Assembly: GCF_019511525.1 (NCBI RefSeq) | Contig: NZ_JAEUAT010000031.1 | Span: 1 to 48,975 of the forward strand | From: Rhizobium cauense | GTDB lineage: Bacteria > Pseudomonadota > Alphaproteobacteria > Rhizobiales > Rhizobiaceae | DNA: 48,975 bases | Direction: 5' to 3' | In this document: positions 33,790-43,548 of the stretch, piece by piece | Position numbering within the stretch: position 1 is the stretch's first letter | Layout of the letters: each line of letters begins with the position of its first letter | Notes under the pieces: generated by a model | The model's database searches: none | Told to the model about the DNA's origin: nothing | The model's input: the letters and a program-made list of their open reading frames with translations, nothing else | Program-made: the position numbers and the translations under genes

Positions 33790-34450
33790 ATGCAACTTGA
33801 GGGCTGCTTTGTGCTCTCATCCTCGCTGTCCCTCAAAGGCGTCGAAGGCGCGTTCGTCATGTTGCCGCCTGTCTGGGCGCCGTCACCAGAGGGCGTGATT
33901 GCAAACTATGTTGAGGCGCTCACCAAGGCAGCGCCGCCGCGAGAAGTGGCACTTTCGTCTATGGGCGCGAACAAAACCAGCGGGCACGGGGTCATCGAGG
34001 CCTTGTCGCTTCTGGAGCAAGGTTTTCGCGACCTGGTATCGCCGGTCGCATTTGTGCGTGCAGGCGGATTCTTCGAAAATTTTCTTTTTCGGCTTGCAGG
34101 TCGCGCAGGGCGTAACGCTACCGGCCTTCTACAATCCGACAAACCGGAAATCGACCATGGTCGCGACTAACGACATCGGCGCGGAGGTCGCAACCCTTTT
34201 GACCGGGCCAGCATGGTCAGGGCGGCGCATCGTCGAGATGGGCTCGATGGTCAGCGCGGATGAAGTCGCCGAGCAATTGGGCAAAGTCCTGAATCTCGAC
34301 GTGAAGGCCTTTGCAACCCCGCGTGCAGGACGGGCGGAAGCGTTGGAGCAATTCGGCATCCCGAAGGGCCACAGCGGACCTGCCGAAGAAATGTACGAGG
34401 CCGTGAATGCGGGATGGATGGACCTCGGCGTCGAGGGTAGGAACACGTAG
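33790..34450 (+). pseudogene. NmrA-like NAD(P)-binding protein, N-terminally deleted and frameshifted
   Basis: The first frame reads LKGVEGAFVMLPPVWAPSPEG, VALSSMGANKTSGHG and VAFVRAGGFFENF. The next frame then continues FGLQVAQGVTLPAFYN, RKSTMVATNDIGAEVATLL and the C-terminus through LEQFGIPKGHSGPAEEMYEAVNAG. The shift lies in the T-rich run near 34085-34095. The GxxGxxG nucleotide-binding N-terminus (~65 residues) is missing. It was an NmrA/TMR-type reductase and is now nonfunctional. Confidence 0.8.
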
Positions 34451-34698
34451 CGGGGACTACGTCTGCACGCGATGTCTTCGAGGCTGCACAGACCGCCGCC
34501 AAGGCGTAAGCCCCGGAAGGATCGGGTATAAAGAAAACTACCTGCTTCCGCGTCGGACACATCGCGCGAGCCACCGCCGCTGTACCGATAGTGATGAACC
34601 AGTGGGATGTGCTCGACTTTGTTCCAATGCACGAAAGAGTTCGCCGTAAGCGATGTCCGTCTCACACCTGGGCAGGATAGATGCCTTGATTTCGTAAC

Positions 34699-35491
34699 CT
34701 ATTTTGTGAATCGCCCGCTCTGATTGAGCGTTGCGATCCCACAGATGAGCGTTGGTTCCAGCCGCAAACCGCAGGCTTCGACCATTCTTTGTGACGCAAC
34801 ATTACTTGCCGAGACGAGTTCGTAAATGTGACTAGCTTTGAGGTCTCGGAACACACGACTAATAATCAAGGCGTTGATCAGCTTGCCAAGTTCCTTGCCA
34901 CGATGCGATTCCAACACTGCAACGAGACCGCCCCAAGCACAACTATGATATGGGCTGTAGACGTTATGCGGCATATATCCATGTGCGCAAGCGGCCACGT
35001 TGCCTTCGGTGTCGCCCATCACAACGGTTGTGGCGCTGCCGATTGCTCCAGTCAACATTGATCCGGAAAAGGGCACCAGACCAGCACCTGCCATCATCGC
35101 TTGAAGCCGCTGCACCTCATCGCTTTCCGGATCAGTTGGGGTCGGCCATAAAGAATATTCCGAAGGCAGCGACCGCCGCGCGAATTTCTCGGAAGCTGCG
35201 AGTGCCGTATCGCGGTCCGCGAGGAAGACATCCCAAGTATCGAGCCTGCATCCTCGGCTCGAAAGTTCAGACCTGATCTCTTCGATATGGGTCGCATTAA
35301 TGAGCCGGAACCCGCAAACGCCGTCCCGTTCGATAATCTCGCCGATGCGATCCCATCCGAATTTCTCTGGATCATCACATCCCATCATACGACCGGCCTG
35401 ATGCGCCGGGTGTAGCCGCGATGAATTCGGCCTCCAACTCCACCCGAGCCTGCAGGCGTTGTTGCATATTCGTTCCAAAATAACGCGCCAT
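34699..35491 (-). pseudogene. GNAT-family acetyltransferase, one frameshift
   Basis: From an ATG at 35491 with GGAGGGCGG upstream, the frame reads MARYFGTNMQQRLQARVELE then AEFIAATPGA...YDGM-stop. The other frame continues DDPEKFGWDRIGEIIERDGV to the end, including the acetyl-CoA binding region (GGLVAVLESHRGKELGKLINALI) and ELVSASNVASQRMVEACGL. One extra T in GGATGTGATGATCC near 35375 explains the break. Without it the protein would be about 260 aa and complete. The substrate is unknown. A sequencing error is possible. Confidence 0.75.
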
Positions 35492-35585
35492 TCCGCCCTC
35501 CAGCAGCGAGCTACCATCGCTTAGAAGCTCGTCCGACCATAACAAAATAGACTCGGCTCGTCACGTTGGGGCGGCGGGTGGTCAT

Positions 35586-35891
35586 TTGTCAGAAGTGCAG
35601 CCGCGCAACCCCGTAATTCCAAGGAAGCAGTTCAATGACCTGGCCTTGTTTGTGGCCTTTGACGATGGCGGTAAGGGTAGCGGTCAGATAAGCCTGCGGA
35701 GTGTCGGCATGCGGTGCCCGTGCGGATGCGGAGACAGGATCGAACTGATAATCCTGAAGGAGGCTCGGCCACGCTGGGATGTCAGCGTGAACAAGGCCAG
35801 AGAGCCGTCGCTCCGCCCATCAGTCTGGCGAAAGTCGGGGTGCACGTCTCACTTCTGGGTTCGCGAGGGGCGAATCCTTTGGTGCGAATAG
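35586..35891 (+). CDS. DUF6527-like small zinc-ribbon protein
   Basis: This 101-aa frame, probably from TTG, has CPCGCGDRIELIIL, W-x-V, LRPSVWRKSGCTSHFWVREG and ends RILWC. The three cysteines plus C-x-x-H and the PSVW...SHF-W pattern match DUF6527, a family I know from neighbourhoods of ubiquitin-like conjugation (E1/E2/JAB) and other defence genes. Four metal ligands are conserved, so it may be functional. No E1 or E2 gene is present in the window. It stands at the start of a decayed stretch with helicase and nuclease fragments. Confidence 0.6.
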   Translation: MSEVQPRNPVIPRKQFNDLALFVAFDDGGKGSGQISLRSVGMRCPCGCGDRIELIILKEARPRWDVSVNKAREPSLRPSVWRKSGCTSHFWVREGRILWCE

Positions 35892-36092
35892 GCTCGTCAC
35901 GAGCCAGAACAATAACCCGGTTCAGCCGGAGAACTGTCGGAAGCTACAACCCCGCCATGCGGTTGTGGTCTCCTTGGTATCAGATGACAGCGGCGGCGCC
36001 TACTTCGGATAGCCTCCCAGATGTCGCACTTTTCCGAGGGGACCGTCCGTGGGTGTGATCGTTTTAGGTAAGTCGCGTGGGATTCCTTCGGC

Positions 36093-36930
36093 TTGCGCTG
36101 GGAAAGAGAACGCATTTTTGAAAGCATCAACAAGGGCCTTCCGAAAGCTGGCGGGTATGCGGACGGCACCTACTCCTACAATTGCTACCATATACCGGTG
36201 AAGCTCGACGCAGTCCTTTTCCAGCGTGAGAGGCTCGAATCCTGGAACTGGGATGGTATCGCGTTGAACAAGGAATCGATGCACAAGGTTGGCGACCAGC
36301 AAACGATCCAGTTCCGCACGTTCGAGCAGCTCAGGGGGGATTATGACGTTGTCTTCAATGACGACGGCTCAGGCGAAGCTGCGGATCTCGTTTGCCTCAA
36401 GGACGTCGACGACACCACGATCCGGCTGTGCCTCGTCCACTGCAAGGGTCCACATGAGGGACGGGTTTCGCAGAAAATTCGCAAGTTTGGACATTCGCAA
36501 TTTCTATGTCGTTTGCGGCCAAGCACAGAAGAGCATCACCGCAAAGCACGCCGGACTTACAACGCTCTACCAGGATCTAAAGCGGCGCAACGAACTTTGG
36601 GGACGCGAGGGCTACAATCGATTCCTCAAGGGCGGCATAAAGGACCTCTCATATTTCAAAGAGAAGTCGCGCCGGGCGAAACTCGAGTTCGAGATGGTTC
36701 TTGTGCAGCCCGGAGGCTCTGTTGCTTCGATCACAGACGACGCTTTCCGTCTCCTTGCCACGACCCAACTCTACCTGCTGAGACCACACAGGCGAAGTTC
36801 CGCATCATCCTCTCTCCTTGATTTCGGAACAGCCACGCACGAGTATCGAAGCATGTCCCCAATCCTTGGTCTCGAAGATCTCAACAAGAGGTGCGCTCTT
36901 TGGCGTTGGCGCGAAAATACTCGATGAGGG
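36093..36930 (+). pseudogene. C-terminal remnant of a large helicase-like (defence-type) protein, frameshifted
   Basis: One frame reads YNCYHIPVKLDAVLFQRERL, ESWNWDGIALN, DYDVVFNDDGSGEAADLVCL and RLCLVHCKGPHEGRVS. The next frame takes over with DIRNFYVVCGQAQKSITAKH, LYQDLKRRNELW, FLKGGIKDLSYFKEK and FEMVLVQPGGSVASITDDAF. I recognise this order from the far C-terminus of some DEAD/DEAH-helicase-type proteins near phage-defence genes. D-x-G-S-G-E-x-AD followed by HCK resembles a PD-(D/E)xK nuclease core. The helicase motor is absent. At least two frameshifts are present. Confidence 0.55.
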
Positions 36931-37092
36931 CTCCATCTGTAACGGCAAGTTCGCGCTTCGAAAGGTCATCAAGCAGGCAAAGCAAGCGGTGATATCGGGG
37001 CCATCCCAAGAAAGGCGGTGGCGGCACCATCGCTGGTGCCTGAGATCGACAGTCGTTCACCAGAGCAGCTAGTGAGCGAGGCAGTTTAAAGC

Positions 37093-38476
37093 ATGTTCCG
37101 TTTCATCAAGAAGGCCAGCTTTCGGTTCGATGAGGTCGAAGAAATATCAGCGGAATTTCAAGAGCAGATAGTAGCCTGTGTTTTGAGGTTGCGTCCTGTC
37201 GACGATGTCGAGGCCGATGAGGTTTCCGACTTCTTCGAACATCTCCAACGGCGGGATCTCTGGATAGCATGCGACTGCCAGGGAGATCCCGAAGCAGGCC
37301 CGGACGGCATAAGTCCGAGAGGAGATGCTCCTGTGCTACACGTAGTCGATGGAAAGACACTTCGGCGGCAAGCTGCAAGAGGCGGCCACCACCCCGAGAA
37401 CTGCGACTTTGAGAAGCGCCGCGGGACGAAGGCCGCCAAGAAAGACAAGGATGACTTGCTAATAATCGAGGCGGCTCGTGAACCACGCGACCCGCCGGAG
37501 TCCTATCGAATCTATCGGAGATTTACGCAGAGAGGTGAGCGGTTCCAGCACGCTGGCGGAACTGCAGAGCGGAGACGTCGATTTTCCACCCACGCTCATC
37601 TCCTATTCACTCTCCTGGAGAGGGCGGATATCAATCGGTGGCGCTGGAAAGAGGACCGTGCGAAGCGGACGGCTCAATATGAGCGCATCCGGGAGCAGGC
37701 CAGCGCGCTGCCGATATCGCGCGAAATCTCGGTTGGCGATGTGATCGTTTCCTATCCGTCAATGGTCCTGCCTGAAACCACGAGTGCGGGGCAGCTTTCA
37801 TTTGTTGACCGAATACGAAACCACTCCCCTATCTGGCCGCACGAAGGCCGACCTCTCATGGGTTCCTGTGTGGTGTAGCAAAATCCATCGTCGAGGAAAC
37901 ACTGACCTTCCACGACAATTCTGCCTCACACCTACTAACGCGGCCGAAGATCTTCGCCGAAGACGAGCTGGAAGCCCATGGGAGCTACATCTGTCTCGTG
38001 AGCCATGCTCAAGACAGTGAAACGACGGACGACTATCCTGCATTCGGCGCCTTCGTCCAGCCATCCTATTCCGAAAATTGCTGCCCCATGGACAGCAGCT
38101 ACGAGAAGCGTACGCTGGACATTCTTCGAGATGCGCAGGCTGCTGCTGCTGTGGATGGACCAGCATTCGATATCGTAAAGCCGCTCGTGGATATGACCAT
38201 AATCTTCAATGGCTTTGTCGAGCGCTGCAGACCTGATTTCGTTCTTGAGATCACGCCCGAGGGCAAAGATCCATACCTCCTACCCATCGAAACGATGGGC
38301 CGTGGGGACGCCGATTACTACACAAGCAAAGACGTCACCATCCACGCATGCGCGCTTTGAAAGGAGACATGGCCCTGGTCACCCATGACTGCAAACTGAG
38401 ATCCAAGGGGGCCGTTGCCCGCGCGGACAAAGACTTCAAGGTCGCGTTGGATAGGGAACTCAGCAGGTTTCGCTGA
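37093..38476 (+). pseudogene. Large protein of unknown function with nuclease-like C-terminus, multiple frameshifts
   Basis: Segments join in order through three frames: RDLWIACDCQGDPEAG and HHPENCDFEKRRG (zinc-site-like), KSIVEETLTFHDNSASHLLT after a shift near 37875, then YPAFGAFVQPSYSENCCPMD, RPDFVLEITPEGKDPYLLPI-ETMG, and after another shift near 38345 MRALKGDMALVTHDCKLR. The R-PDF-...-IETMG block resembles a PD-(D/E)xK core. Together the pieces would make a protein of about 460 aa. It follows the helicase remnant on the same strand and probably belonged to the same system. Confidence 0.5.
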
Positions 38477-38504
38477 GAAGGTCTAGGAACTCTTCAGCCT
38501 TAGA

Positions 38505-38885
38505 CTACGAAACCGGATCTCTGATGGCAAAATGCTCTTCCAATTCGGCAATAACGGCGGCAGGAATTTTGGCCATCCCCAGATGAATATGATCGTAACT
38601 GAAGTACGAGCTGTCGGCGAACATCGAAAGCATCTCTGGAATAAGATCATTCAACTCATCTTCTAGCGCGTCCGGATCGATCGCGGTGCCGACAATGTAG
38701 TCGGTTGGGACCGCCATCACACCGTACAGAACCAGCCTTGCGTGGATGAGGTGATCTCCGTTCAGATGGATTCGCGCATGAAGCTCCGCGTGCCGCCAAC
38801 TTGGGGGCTTCCAAGTTACTCCGGCCCTAACACGTCGCTCGACTATCAGCGATTGTCGGGCAGCCATTATTTTCTCATCATTCAT
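38505..38885 (-). CDS. Hypothetical protein, 126 aa
   Basis: ATG with GGGAG 9 nt upstream (an ATG six codons earlier lacks a site). The product contains ERRVRAGVTWKPPSWRHAEL, HARLVLYGVMAVPTDY, and acidic DPDALEDELNDLIPEMLSMF ending LGMAKIPAAVIAELEEHFAI. It is soluble with no motif I know. It lies 45 nt downstream of the truncated FtsH-like gene on the same strand; the two probably were an operon. Confidence 0.6.
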   Translation of the reverse strand: MNDEKIMAARQSLIVERRVRAGVTWKPPSWRHAELHARIHLNGDHLIHARLVLYGVMAVPTDYIVGTAIDPDALEDELNDLIPEMLSMFADSSYFSYDHIHLGMAKIPAAVIAELEEHFAIRDPVS

Positions 38886-38930
38886 CGCGTTGATCTCCCA
38901 CATGTCGAATGTCGGTCGGCCACGCGCAAG

Positions 38931-40223
38931 TTACAACGGCGATGCTCTTCGCGGGTCACGCTTGCCTCGTCGAGGCTTCCTCTTTTCGGAAGTGCCGGTA
39001 GCATGAGCCAAGATAGTTCGGACTTCATCTCCCGGCATTACTTCGCGGTCTTCCAGGTTCAACACCAACCTCTCGATCCCGGTTCGGTTGCGAGCAACAA
39101 TCTCGCAAGCCCTAGCAAGCTGTTCAGACAGCACCCGTTCAACTTGGTAACGCACGTCCGGATCGTTCTCCCTGAGCCTTTGCAGGAGTTCCGGCGTGGG
39201 TGCGTGCGTGTACGCCAGGGTGTCACCCATCCCGAAGGCCGCAACGATGAGTGTCGCCAGATCGGTCGCGATCTGAAGGTCGGAGCCGACGAAACCACCA
39301 GCTCCATCAAAGTGCTCGCCAAAGAACGTTCTCTCCGCAGCAATTCCACCAAGTAGCATGGTGATCTTGTCGAGGTAGGACTGTCGATTGCGGAACGAGG
39401 GAGATGGAATATTCCACTGCACATAACCTTGCATCGACTGCCCAGCCACTTTTTGTTTGGCTACGGCGACGAGGTTGATATCGGCGACCGCCAACTCGAG
39501 GCCGACAATAGCGTGCCCGGATTCATGAACGCATGCTGTCCGGCGTTCCTCGCTTTCAAGCGGCTTGACGGGTGGAACCCGCGCAAGAATATCTGCTGCC
39601 ATGACAGGTCTTCGCTGGCGTCGGGCAAATCGCATTGCGTCGACAACATACTGCTTGAGGTCGGCCCCGGAACGACCGACCGTTGCTCTCGCGATGCTTA
39701 GGAGATCGTCGTCTTCGATCTTGATGCCGCCCAGATGCAGCCCGACAATTTGTGCTCTGGTGTCGAGATCCGGAAGCTCGAGAGCGTAGTGTCGGTCTAG
39801 TCGACCCGGCCTCCTGAGAGCCGCGTCGACCTTCTCCGGATAGTTCGTCGCTCCGATAACGACCACCCCGCGCCTTCCCTCGGCCCCGTCAAGAAGTTCA
39901 AGCATCGCATTGACGACCTCCGTGTTATAGTCGGCGTTGCTGCCTGTGAACGTGGCTCTGTCGCCGATGGAATCGATCTCATCAATAAGAAGGATGGTGG
40001 GGCCCTCGAACTCCGCGAGGCGGAAAGATGATCTCATCGCCTTGAGCATATCTCCGAGGTGGCCTTTACTCTGCCACTGCGCCGACGACGTCGCCGTGAA
40101 GTTGACACCGCAGGATCGGGCGAGCGCCGATGCAAACATAGTCTTTCCGGTGCCGGGAGGACCGCTCAGCAAGAGACCGGACGACACGTCTTCCCATCTG
40201 ATCCGATCCTGGCGCCAGTCCGC
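38931..40223 (-). pseudogene. FtsH-like AAA+ ATPase/M41 peptidase, 5'-truncated
   Basis: The frame opens mid-protein at ADWRQDRIRWEDVSSGLLLS and holds Walker A (GPPGTGKT), Walker B (ILLIDEID), the second region of homology (RRPGRLDRHY) and an M41-type zinc site (HESGH), with a distal Asp in VGSDLQIATDLAT. The AAA and protease parts are uninterrupted. The N-terminus is cut where sequence joins a truncated SDR gene. Related stand-alone AAA-M41 proteins on rhizobial plasmids are much longer at the N-terminus. A GTG at 40187 could still start a shortened product, so some activity cannot be excluded. Confidence 0.75.
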
Positions 40224-40231
40224 GTGTTTTC

Positions 40232-40420
40232 GTCCGCTGTGTCGAGAACCGCCAATCCAGCCTGCGGCCCCAGCGACTTCAACGCTTCATCGAGCTTCGA
40301 ACGCGACCGCGAGGCGATCGTGACGGCGGCACCGGCAGCGGTGGCCGCTTCTGCCACCGCCAAGCCGATTCCCGAGCTTCCGCCGACAACGAGAACGCGG
40401 CTATTTGCGAGAGATGTCAT
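40232..40420 (-). pseudogene. SDR N-terminal fragment, truncated at recombination junction
   Basis: The gene starts normally (GGAAGGG before ATG) and reads MTSLANSRVLVVGGSSGIGL, AVAEAATAAGAAVTIASRSR and GLAVLDTADENT, then runs into the AAA gene. Only the first ~63 residues remain: the Rossmann GGSSGIG motif without NNAG or the catalytic Tyr. GCGGAC occurs on both sides of the join (40218-40223 and 40232-40237 on the opposite strand), suggesting microhomology. It was the third gene of the quinone-stress-like operon upstream. Confidence 0.8.
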
Positions 40421-40471
40421 GATACTACCCTTCCTGTCTCAATTGGCTCCGAACGCGGCGATAATCCGCTT

Positions 40472-40780
40472 TCAAAGAAGTTTCTGAAGACGTTGCAGCT
40501 GCAAGGGCTCTGCAAGAAGCACTTCGAAACGAGCCGCCAGCGATTTGAACGGTGCCGCCTGGGCATGCGCCTCAAGAGCTGAACCATCTCGCCAGCTTTC
40601 CAGCATCACCGCTGAATTTGGGTCGTCGCGGTCGACGGTGAGATCGTAGAGCAGGCAGCCATCCTCCTTTCGCACATCAGGCACCATCGCCTTCAATGCA
40701 TCGAAGAGCGCAGACCGCTGCTCCGGCTTTGCCTTTAACCTTGCAACGAGGTGAATAACCTCCGGCGCAATCTTATCCAT
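40472..40780 (-). CDS. ABM-family (YgiN-like) monooxygenase
   Basis: This 102-aa ferredoxin-like fold protein has VIHLVARLKAKPEQRSALFD, EDGCLLYDLTVDRDDPN and MLESWRDGSALEAHAQAAPF, the canonical antibiotic-biosynthesis-monooxygenase pattern. YgiN-type members oxidise quinols with O2 without a cofactor. It lies between the zinc-type alcohol dehydrogenase (74 nt upstream) and the SDR fragment. The grouping with an HxlR regulator suggests a role in quinone or electrophile handling. Confidence 0.9.
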   Translation of the reverse strand: MDKIAPEVIHLVARLKAKPEQRSALFDALKAMVPDVRKEDGCLLYDLTVDRDDPNSAVMLESWRDGSALEAHAQAAPFKSLAARFEVLLAEPLQLQRLQKLL

Positions 40781-40854
40781 TGTCCTGTCTCTTTAACGTA
40801 ACCTTCGCCCGAAGATCGGGGCGGCAAGACGACTAATCGTCCGCCCTCGCCTCT

Positions 40855-41877
40855 TCACTTGGCCTCGAAACCTTCGAGCACGAGCTTGCCCTTGGTCTTT
40901 CCGCTTTCGATCGCGGCATGTGCTTTCTTCAAGTTCGCGGCGTTTATGGGAGACATCGTCTCCGTCACGGTTGTACGGATCTTCCCTTCGTCGATCAGCC
41001 GCGAAACCTCGTCGAGCAGCTTGCCCTGTTCGGCCATATCGGCTGTCTCGAAGATCGAGCGGGTGAACATCAGTTCCCAATGGATCGATACAGCCTTGCG
41101 CTTGAAGCCAAGCACATCGAGGCTTTCCGGGTCGTCGATCAACCCGAAGCGGCCCTGCGGCGCGATGAGTTCAATGATTTCCTTCAGGTGACGATGGGTC
41201 TCGGTCGTGGAGAAGACGAAGGCCGGGGCGCCAATACCGAGCGCGGCAACCTGTTCGGCAAGCGGCTTGGAATGGTCGATGACGTGGTGAGCACCGAGGC
41301 TCTTCACCCATTCCTGCGTTTCCGGACGCGACGCTGTGGCGATGACCGTTACATTGGTAAGCGCTCGTACGAGCTGGATTGCGATCGAGCCGACGCCACC
41401 CGCACCGCCAATAATAACGATGGCATTTGCCGCACCTGGCACGGGCTTGCGAATATCCAGCCGGTCGAACAGCATTTCCCAGGCGGTGATGGCCGTCAGC
41501 GGCAGAGCTGCAGCTTCGGCGTTAGACAGTGTCTTTGGCTTAGCCCCAACGATACGCTCATCCACGAGATGAAACTGGCTGTTCGCGCCGGGTCGGATCA
41601 GGGAGCCAGCGTAAAACACCTCGTCCCCGACCTTGAAGCCTTCCACGTCAGGCCCGGCTTCGACCACCTTGCCGACGGCATCCCAGCCGAGAACCTTCCA
41701 TTGACCCGCTTCCGGATTAGCGTTTTTGCGAACTTTCGTATCGACCGGATTGACCGAAATCGCCTCGACTTCGACGAGAATGTCGCGGCCCGCCGGTGTC
41801 GGACGGGGAAGTTCGATGTCCTGCAAGGCGTCGTCCCGTTCAATCGCGCCTGCCGCCTTGTAACCGATTGCTTTCAT
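40855..41877 (-). CDS. Zinc-type alcohol dehydrogenase-like NADPH:quinone reductase
   Basis: AAGGAG stands 7 nt before the ATG; the product is 340 aa. Motifs: an N-terminal GroES-like part (DILVEVEAISVNPVDTKVRK, GWDAVGKVVEAGPDV, GDEVFYAG), then IIGGAGGVGSIAIQLVRAL for NADP binding and HVIDHSKPLAEQV. The zinc-ligand cysteines are absent, as in the quinone reductase/ZADH branch. It is divergent from an HxlR regulator, which probably controls it, and begins a three-gene operon with ABM monooxygenase and SDR. Confidence 0.92.
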   Translation of the reverse strand: MKAIGYKAAGAIERDDALQDIELPRPTPAGRDILVEVEAISVNPVDTKVRKNANPEAGQWKVLGWDAVGKVVEAGPDVEGFKVGDEVFYAGSLIRPGANSQFHLVDERIVGAKPKTLSNAEAAALPLTAITAWEMLFDRLDIRKPVPGAANAIVIIGGAGGVGSIAIQLVRALTNVTVIATASRPETQEWVKSLGAHHVIDHSKPLAEQVAALGIGAPAFVFSTTETHRHLKEIIELIAPQGRFGLIDDPESLDVLGFKRKAVSIHWELMFTRSIFETADMAEQGKLLDEVSRLIDEGKIRTTVTETMSPINAANLKKAHAAIESGKTKGKLVLEGFEAK

Positions 41878-41993
41878 GGTTTTGCTCCTTTGATGAAAGA
41901 GGGATTGCTGATTGATATGGATCCAAAATGGTCTATATTCGTAGCAGCGCAATACGCACAAATAACGCACGTAGTATCAAAAAGGATACTGTC

Positions 41994-42395
41994 ATGGCAA
42001 AAGCGAGACACTCCCGTTTCGATTGTTCTCCCGGCTGCTCGGTCGAGGCGGCCATCGGCCTCATCGATGGAAAATGGAAGTCGGTGGTCCTTTTCCACCT
42101 CCTGTCCGGCACGTTGAGGTTCAACGAGCTCCGCAAGCATATCGTCAATGTCACGCCGCGCATGCTGACTAACCAGTTGCGTGAGCTTGAGGACGACGGC
42201 CTGATCGAGCGGAAGGTTTATGCGCAGGTCCCGCCGAAAGTCGAATACAGCCTTTCGGAACTTGGTCGCAGCATGGAGCCGATCCTGCTTGCGCTTAAAT
42301 ATTGGGGCGATGCCAACATAAGCCTTTATGGCAAACCACGGGGTCTTGATCCACGAGAGGCGAAAGTTGCGGAGCGTGGCGAAGCCCACGCCTGA
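41994..42395 (+). CDS. HxlR-family regulator
   Basis: The ATG follows AAAAAGGA by 8 nt; the product is 133 aa. It has the HxlR winged helix: FDCSPGCSVEAAIGLIDGKW, LRFNELRKHIVNVTPRMLTN, QLRELEDDGLIERKVY and VEYSLSELGRSM. Two N-terminal cysteines (Cys11, Cys15) sit where redox- or quinone-sensing members (YodB, QorR, HypR) carry their sensor thiol. It is divergent from the reductase operon; direct repeats of ACGCAC in the intervening ~115 bp are candidate operators. Confidence 0.92.
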   Translation: MAKARHSRFDCSPGCSVEAAIGLIDGKWKSVVLFHLLSGTLRFNELRKHIVNVTPRMLTNQLRELEDDGLIERKVYAQVPPKVEYSLSELGRSMEPILLALKYWGDANISLYGKPRGLDPREAKVAERGEAHA

Positions 42396-42448
42396 GAAAT
42401 CTATGGTCTAGCTTGTCCGTCAATTACGGACCTAATGCGGAAGTTGGC

Positions 42449-43408
42449 ATGCGACGCGTTGGTTTCATCATGGAAGATGGCTTCCAGGTCATGGGTATGG
42501 CCGCTCTGACCGCCTTCGAATTCGCCAATGACGCACTTGGCGAGGAGATGTACCGCCTGACCGTCATGTCCGAAAAGGGTGGCACAATCCGCTCGTCAGT
42601 CGGCATTCGTATCGAGACCGAACCGCTCGGCGATTTTCCCGATACATTGATGGTGGTCGGAGAACTCGTTCCGAAACCTGCCTCCGCGAGACTGCTTGCC
42701 TATATCCGCGATGCCGCGCGCCAGTCGCGTCGCGTCGCCGGTGTCTGTACCGGGGCCTTCCTTTTGGCCGAAGCCGGCTTGCTGGACGGTCGCACCGCGA
42801 CCACACACTGGGCCCATGCCCGGACGTTGAGGGAGCGTTATCCGGCAGTCGCAGTCGACGAAGACAGGATATTCGCCCATGACGATAATATCTGGACCTC
42901 TGCCGGAATGAGTGCGGCCATCGACTTGACGCTCGCCATGATCGAGGACGATCACGGTGCGGAACTTTCGCGCCTTATCGCCCGCAAGATGGTCGTCTAC
43001 CACCGCCGGCCCGGCGGCCAATCACAGTTTTCTGCCTTGCTGGAACTTGAGCCCCGTTCGGATCGGGTTCGTCGGGCTCTCGTCTATGCCAAGGAGAACC
43101 TTCGCAATCCTCTGACCGTAGAAGAACTCGCTGAAGCCGCGAGCCTCAGCCCACGCCAGTTCAGCCGTCTGTTTCGTGACGAAACCGGGCAATCGCCGGC
43201 GAAGGCAGTTGAGCGCCTGCGATTGGAGGCAGCGAAGGCCATGCTGGAAGACGGTCGCCACCCGATCGATATTGTTGCAAGGGATACCGGCTTTGCCGAC
43301 CGCGACCGAATGCGCCGCGCGTTCTTGCGCACTTTCGGCCAGCCGCCCCAAAGCCTTCGCCGCAGCTTGCGGCTGATCGAAGGTGATCGTGCCGAGGTCG
43401 CCGCCTGA
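42449..43408 (+). CDS. GlxA-type AraC-family regulator (DJ-1/PfpI domain + HTH)
   Basis: The ATG at 42449 gives 319 aa beginning MRRVGFIMEDGFQVMGMAAL. The N-terminal half is a class I glutamine-amidotransferase/DJ-1-like domain (VAGVCTGAFLLAEAGLLDGR with a Cys at the nucleophile elbow). The C-terminal half is an AraC double HTH (NPLTVEELAEAASLSPRQFS, RLFRDETGQSPAKAVERLRL, DIVARDTGFADRDRMRRAFL). Members of this group activate catabolic or stress genes. It lies 53 nt after the HxlR gene and upstream of a broken AhpD-like gene and the SDR-MFS pair, which are plausible targets. Confidence 0.92.
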   Translation: MRRVGFIMEDGFQVMGMAALTAFEFANDALGEEMYRLTVMSEKGGTIRSSVGIRIETEPLGDFPDTLMVVGELVPKPASARLLAYIRDAARQSRRVAGVCTGAFLLAEAGLLDGRTATTHWAHARTLRERYPAVAVDEDRIFAHDDNIWTSAGMSAAIDLTLAMIEDDHGAELSRLIARKMVVYHRRPGGQSQFSALLELEPRSDRVRRALVYAKENLRNPLTVEELAEAASLSPRQFSRLFRDETGQSPAKAVERLRLEAAKAMLEDGRHPIDIVARDTGFADRDRMRRAFLRTFGQPPQSLRRSLRLIEGDRAEVAA

Positions 43409-43548
43409 AGTTTCTTCGAATTGCTCGATCCGATCACTCTGTAGACCCGGCCTGTCGACGCCGGTGGTCAAGGACGACCGATAGCACGAAGTTACAAGCT
43501 TGACACTCTCCTGCTGCGCATCATCGCGGCGCTTGAAGGAGATCAACC

